The position numbers were made by a program, and so were the translations under genes. Shown piece by piece: positions 20,710-24,138 of a stretch of 24,138 nt of DNA. The stretch comes from Euperipatoides rowelli. Its lineage: Eukaryota; Onychophora; Udeonychophora; Euonychophora; Peripatopsidae. Location: the NCBI GenBank assembly GCA_003024985.2, contig PXIH01S0008594.1, one strand, 5' to 3'. The notes under the pieces are model-generated. The model had not been told where the DNA came from. It searched no databases and saw nothing but the letters and a program-made list of their open reading frames with translations. Numbering within the stretch: the first letter of the stretch is position 1; each line of letters begins with the position of its first letter.

Positions 20710-21553
20710 GTGGAGAAAAAATTATTTAAATAAATAAATTTAATCGAAAGTAAAAACATTAAACCTAGCAAAATAATCAAACAAAAAAATAAATAAATTA
20801 AATGGATAATTAATCTGCATAAAACAACTCAGCTAAAGTCATAGCAGTCATTTCTACCATAGGCATTACCTCCAGTCACTTGTAAAACTATTGATGCATG
20901 TCAGAATAATTATATACTGTATTTGGATTGCGAAATGGTCCTATATTTAGATATGCTTAAATCTATCACTCGGTACACCAAATTTGCCTATAGTAATGTT
21001 AGCTTGGTGAGATACTATGCAGCTTCTCATCCATTCTGTGAAGTAATTTGAAGGCCATACAAAGGGATCATTTATGTTGAATGCTGTAACCCATATGATA
21101 AATTGTGGTCTGCTTGAAAAATCACTTGCCTGCTACTCTCTTGTAGAAAAAGGTTACGATCCTATGTTTGTTAGTGTGAAATTCTTCAACCTCAACAATA
21201 TAATCTCTTCCATGGAATGGAATTCAGGATCATCTTGACCTTTGAAATTTCCTGTAGTCCACCCCTATTGGATAATTGATGGTATTAATCCTGCATTAAA
21301 CATCTACGACTCATTTACTACCAAATGAAATCAAAATGTTTGGCTTGGTATTTTGAAGATGTCTGTGGTTTTGTCTAACTCTAATGTGAATGTTGACAGA
21401 TTATATGTATGTAGCGTAAATAGCTCATCCTCCTATCACACAATGGAAATGTCTCATTGCTATAAAAGCTACTAATAATGTAGTTTTATTTATATACTGT
21501 ATATACCGGTATATAAAATAAAAAAAACTACAACTAAAATATAAATAAAGTAA

Positions 21554-21574
21554 ATATATATATATATATATATA
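21554..21574. repeat. (AT)n microsatellite
   Basis: About ten uninterrupted AT dinucleotides. Confidence 0.9.
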
Positions 21575-22406
21575 CAATATATAAATCCACTATATTAAAC
21601 AGTGCCATAATTAAAGAATATCTAAGACTACAATCCTGATTGAAAGCCTTTAAATATCATTTTGAGGAAGAAATGCTTTCATCTTCAACTTGGATTCTTT
21701 AATAGATGATGATATTCTTATATTCCCAGGAATATTATGATTTTTTTTTTTATTTCTATATATTGTTGTCCTAATTGTAACATATCCTTTATTTATATTT
21801 GATTATTTACTCTCATTTATTTACTGTATCTTATGCGACAATAGTCTAGAAAAGCATCTTAGGATGAGGGACCTGCTATTTTTATTATTAGAAATAAAAT
21901 AAGGCTGCTATCCATTTCAATCATGATAAATTAGTAAATGTTGGGCATTATCTATAGACGCTTATGAAAATTCAGGTGGGGGGGGGGGCGGATTAAAAAG
22001 ATCAGTTTTATTTTACTAGCAGTCAACTGCTAAACAAATTTAATTCATTTTTTTTTTTTTTTTCACTGAAATTTTGTGTTTTGCACCTAATATTATAGTT
22101 GTTTTATGTAGTTTTTAAGTTATCTAAATACAAGTTGAAAACATAAACATTATTTTTAATAAATAAACTACCAACAAAGGACTAGAAAAATACCTAAGGG
22201 TGAAAATTAGTCCAAGAGTTCTAATTGCAAATAGAACTCTTTGCAATGAAATTCATTATTAGCCTAGACAAATAAATTGTTTCTGTTCTGGCAAGTATAC
22301 ATTATACCGAACTTATCTTACCCCAACCCAACTCATCCTCTCCCCGGAGCATTCCTCGTGGGCTTCCCAAAAACAAACCATGGGTAAGCCTCCGTATCCC
22401 CTACTT

Positions 22407-22507
22407 TGGATGTATATTTGTCCAATGTGCAGTTTTTAAACCTATTTTTTTTTTTTTTAAATTCTTAAGATGCATATTTGTCGACTAATGTGCAGTTTTT
22501 TAAACCT
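22407..22507. repeat. Short tandem duplication (unit ~62 bp)
   Basis: GATGTATATTTGTCCAATGT followed by GCAGTTTTTAAACCTA at about 22407-22442 recurs at about 22470-22508. In the second copy GACTA replaces CCA and there is one extra T. The copies are joined by a T-run. Confidence 0.75.
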
Positions 22508-22699
22508 AATTTAATTTTTTATTTGTTTTATTATACTGTTAAATCAAAATTGATTTTTACAGATTGTAAATAGAAAAAAAAAACATTATTAAAAAACATC
22601 ATTTTGTTTCACACAGATTCTATCAATATAAACAAAACATTATGATTTCTTAAATAAAGGATAATGGAATATCTCTAAATAAAAGATAATGGTTTTTTT

Positions 22700-23978
22700 T
22701 TAAAGTTCTCTCTCACTTCCAGATGTCTATCCAACTTTTTTTTAAACAAGCCAAATTGAGTATTAGTGAATATGTCTGGAGGAAGAGAGTTCCAAAAATG
22801 GATGCCTCTATTATTAATGCTTAAACCATATGTAATAGTATTCATACTTTTAATAGAAATTTTAAACGGGTAATTTTTCCTGGTTTAATTTTCGCATCGA
22901 AAAAAGTTTCTTTTTATTCTCTAAAACACCTATTTCTTGAAACATTTATATCAAATCAATCTTCAACTAACGTTGTGAGGGTGACAATACACCAATAAGT
23001 TTTGATAACCTGTCTTCATATGATATAATTTGAAAACCATCGATATGTTTGGTTAAAGAGTGAATTTTTTTTTTCTAATTTTTTGATGTCTTTCTTGTTG
23101 AATACCCAATAAGCGTGGTGAGCATAATCTATAAAAGGTTGTAGGTATGTATTATATAATATTCTAAAAATCGAGCAGTTCAAAGAATTCGGACCCTACC
23201 AATCATAAGATTTATTTATTTTCAATATAATAGCATCTACAGTATATGGTCATTGAACTTAAGTTTATCATCCAAAATCAAGCCTAAATCCCTATGTGAA
23301 TGACATTGCTGTATAGGAATGTCATTTAGGGTAGCCTAATTAGACATTTTCACACCTACCAATGAAAAGATTGATTTATTTTCAATATTATAGCATCTAC
23401 TGTATATGGTCATTGCACTTAAGTTTATCATCCAAAATCAAGCCTAAATCCCTATGTGAATGACATTGCTGTATAGGAATGTCATTTAGGGTAATTAGAC
23501 ATTTTCACTCCTATACAAAATACATATGAATTTAGTTTTTATTGGATTTAAATTTAAATGATTTTGACTAATCCACAAATTAATGTTGTCTATATCTGAT
23601 TGGAGAATGATTCTGTCATTATCAAATATATTTCTAATCAGTTTTATATCGTCCGCATATAACATTATATCAGATGCAATCACCGAAGACAAATCTGACA
23701 AATACAGATTAAACAGAAAACTAGATAGAAGAGCACCTTGAGGCAGTCCTCTATTTACAATATTTTTTTTTACATTATTCCATTTATGCTAACTTTCACA
23801 TATCTTTCATCAAAATAATTATTTAACCATAAAATTAAAAAACCTTTCAAATCCCATCTTCGACAATTTTTTTATCAAATTTGAATGAGGTACCATATCA
23901 AAGGCTGAGGTTAGGTTGAACAAAATTATATCTGAACGCCTATTACATTCACACTCTTTAAGTAAAATATTTGTATCA
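22700..23978 (-). mobile_element. CR1/L2-like LINE relic (RT core to 3' tail)
   Basis: Decayed non-LTR retrotransposon ORF2 on the minus strand. Visible in order are RT motif A as FNLTSAFDMVPH (about 23885-23925; the usual catalytic Asp before L is Asn), motif B as GLPQGALL.S.LFNLYLSDL (about 23700-23745) and motif C YADD (23659-23648). Then come LQSDIDNINLW, HRDLGLILDDKLK, and the C-terminal signature around HFWNSLPPDIF (about 22800-22770). Stops and frameshifts are scattered. An internal 160-bp stretch is duplicated (23195-23509). The downstream end has two copies of a CCATTATC..TTATTTA phrase (about 22655-22692), like the short repeats that end many CR1-group elements. The 5' part is cut by the MITE at 23979. 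Confidence 0.88.
23195..23509 (-). repeat. Tandem duplication inside the LINE (160 + ~155 bp)
   Basis: Unit A 23195-23354 and unit B 23355-23509 are almost identical: a handful of substitutions plus a 4-base insertion (GCCT) in A. Both contain the phrase decoding to HRDLGLILDDKLK, which occurs once in an intact LINE. It is a duplication within the relic rather than a feature of the family. Confidence 0.9.
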
Positions 23979-24138
23979 TTTAAAGGTCAAATGTAACGGA
24001 TTTTTTAAACTTTTTTTTATTATTGATTTTCAAAGATAATTACTATTAAAAATATTCCATTGGAAAAAAAATAATTTAATATGCATAAAAAAATCTGTAA
24101 TCTGTCTGAGATTACAGATTGAAGCTTTCACATTTTTT
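23979..24138. mobile_element. Long-TIR MITE, copy 3 (cut by window end)
   Basis: Starts TTTAAAGGTCAAATGTAACG and follows copy 1 through TTATTATTGATTTTC, AAAGATAATTACTA, ATTCCATTGG and an A-run. It interrupts the LINE relic on its 5' side, so it inserted after the LINE. It contains a perfect 12-bp hairpin (24092-24120). The right arm is outside the window. Confidence 0.75.
24092..24120. repeat. Perfect 12-bp inverted repeat, 5-nt loop
   Basis: AATCTGTAATCT, loop GTCTG, AGATTACAGATT. The inner 9-mers CTGTAATCT / AGATTACAG are the same words that form the ends of the MITE at 19139-19369, in the outward-facing order. No T-run terminator context is evident, so an RNA role is not implied. Confidence 0.8.

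Larger units (their letters stand above)
20710..22690. other. Upstream region of TRMT2A, no gene recognised
   Basis: AT-rich DNA. About 20860-21460 has a more balanced composition and short plus-strand frames without a continuous reading, perhaps a very decayed mobile element. There is a (TA)n run at 21554-21574, a G11 run near 21978-21988 and a GC-richer islet at about 22318-22405 (CTCCCCGGAGCATTCC). A short tandem duplication occurs near 22407-22507. No promoter motif can be assigned. Confidence 0.5.

Noticed and set aside
20589-20780. Second minus-strand open frame upstream of TRMT2A exon 1
   Set aside because: It overlaps the true exon 1 in another frame and is a hydrophobic translation of AT-rich leader sequence.
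1-24138. tRNA, rRNA, CRISPR or bacterial-style operon features
   Set aside because: No cloverleaf with A/B boxes, no rRNA-like conserved blocks, no regularly spaced direct repeats with unique spacers, and no ribosome-binding sites were seen.

Overview
The window reads as AT-rich DNA (very roughly 70% A+T by eye) from an invertebrate-type animal genome. The reasons are kilobase-scale GT-AG introns, decayed CR1/L2-like LINEs, a decayed Ty3/Gypsy element, and several short non-autonomous DNA transposons of hAT type and of a long-terminal-inverted-repeat type. There is no bacterial gene organisation. I cannot name the species.

One host gene can be supported, and it is visible only after splicing. 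It lies on the minus strand from 20640 down to 3092 and beyond the left edge. Seven consecutive coding exons (20640-20449, 18700-18612, 14564-14489, 9117-8999, 6445-6391, 3325-3231, 3140-3092) all have GT-AG junctions and compatible phases. They give 675 nt, or 225 codons without a stop. The product matches the N-terminal third of TRMT2A, the tRNA (uracil-5-)-methyltransferase related to yeast Trm2 and bacterial TrmA. Exons 1-3 encode the RNA-recognition motif, exons 4-7 the linker up to the conserved CCPLE segment. The SAM-binding and catalytic domain must lie beyond base 1.

Layout from left to right. 1-3091 is the truncated intron 7, with two diverged copies of an unidentified ~0.6-0.7 kb block. 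3092-3325 holds exons 7 and 6, separated by a 90-bp intron. 3326-6390 is intron 5, filled largely by an old, broken Gypsy pol fossil. 6391-6445 is exon 5. 6446-8998 is intron 4, with a 338-bp hAT-like MITE. 8999-9117 is exon 4. 9118-14488 is intron 3, with a TACTGTA-rich tract and a CAGGG-ended element carrying a ~100-bp tandem array and an assembly gap. 14489-14564 is exon 3. 14565-18611 is intron 2, with a long-TIR MITE, a 1.46-kb hAT-type element with a perfect 8-bp target duplication, and a rearranged LINE fragment. 18612-18700 is exon 2. 18701-20448 is intron 1, with two more MITEs. 20449-20640 is exon 1. 20641-24138 is upstream DNA, with a minus-strand LINE relic (22700-23978) interrupted by another long-TIR MITE (23979 to the end).

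The notable signals besides the gene are the nested repeat structure, a near-identical 160-bp duplication inside an otherwise decayed LINE, a LINE with fragments in the wrong order, a duplicated block with wobble-biased divergence, and strong over-representation of the words TACCGGTA and TACTGTA/TACAGTA. I found no convincing new biological system; the duplicated block at the left end is the least explained object.
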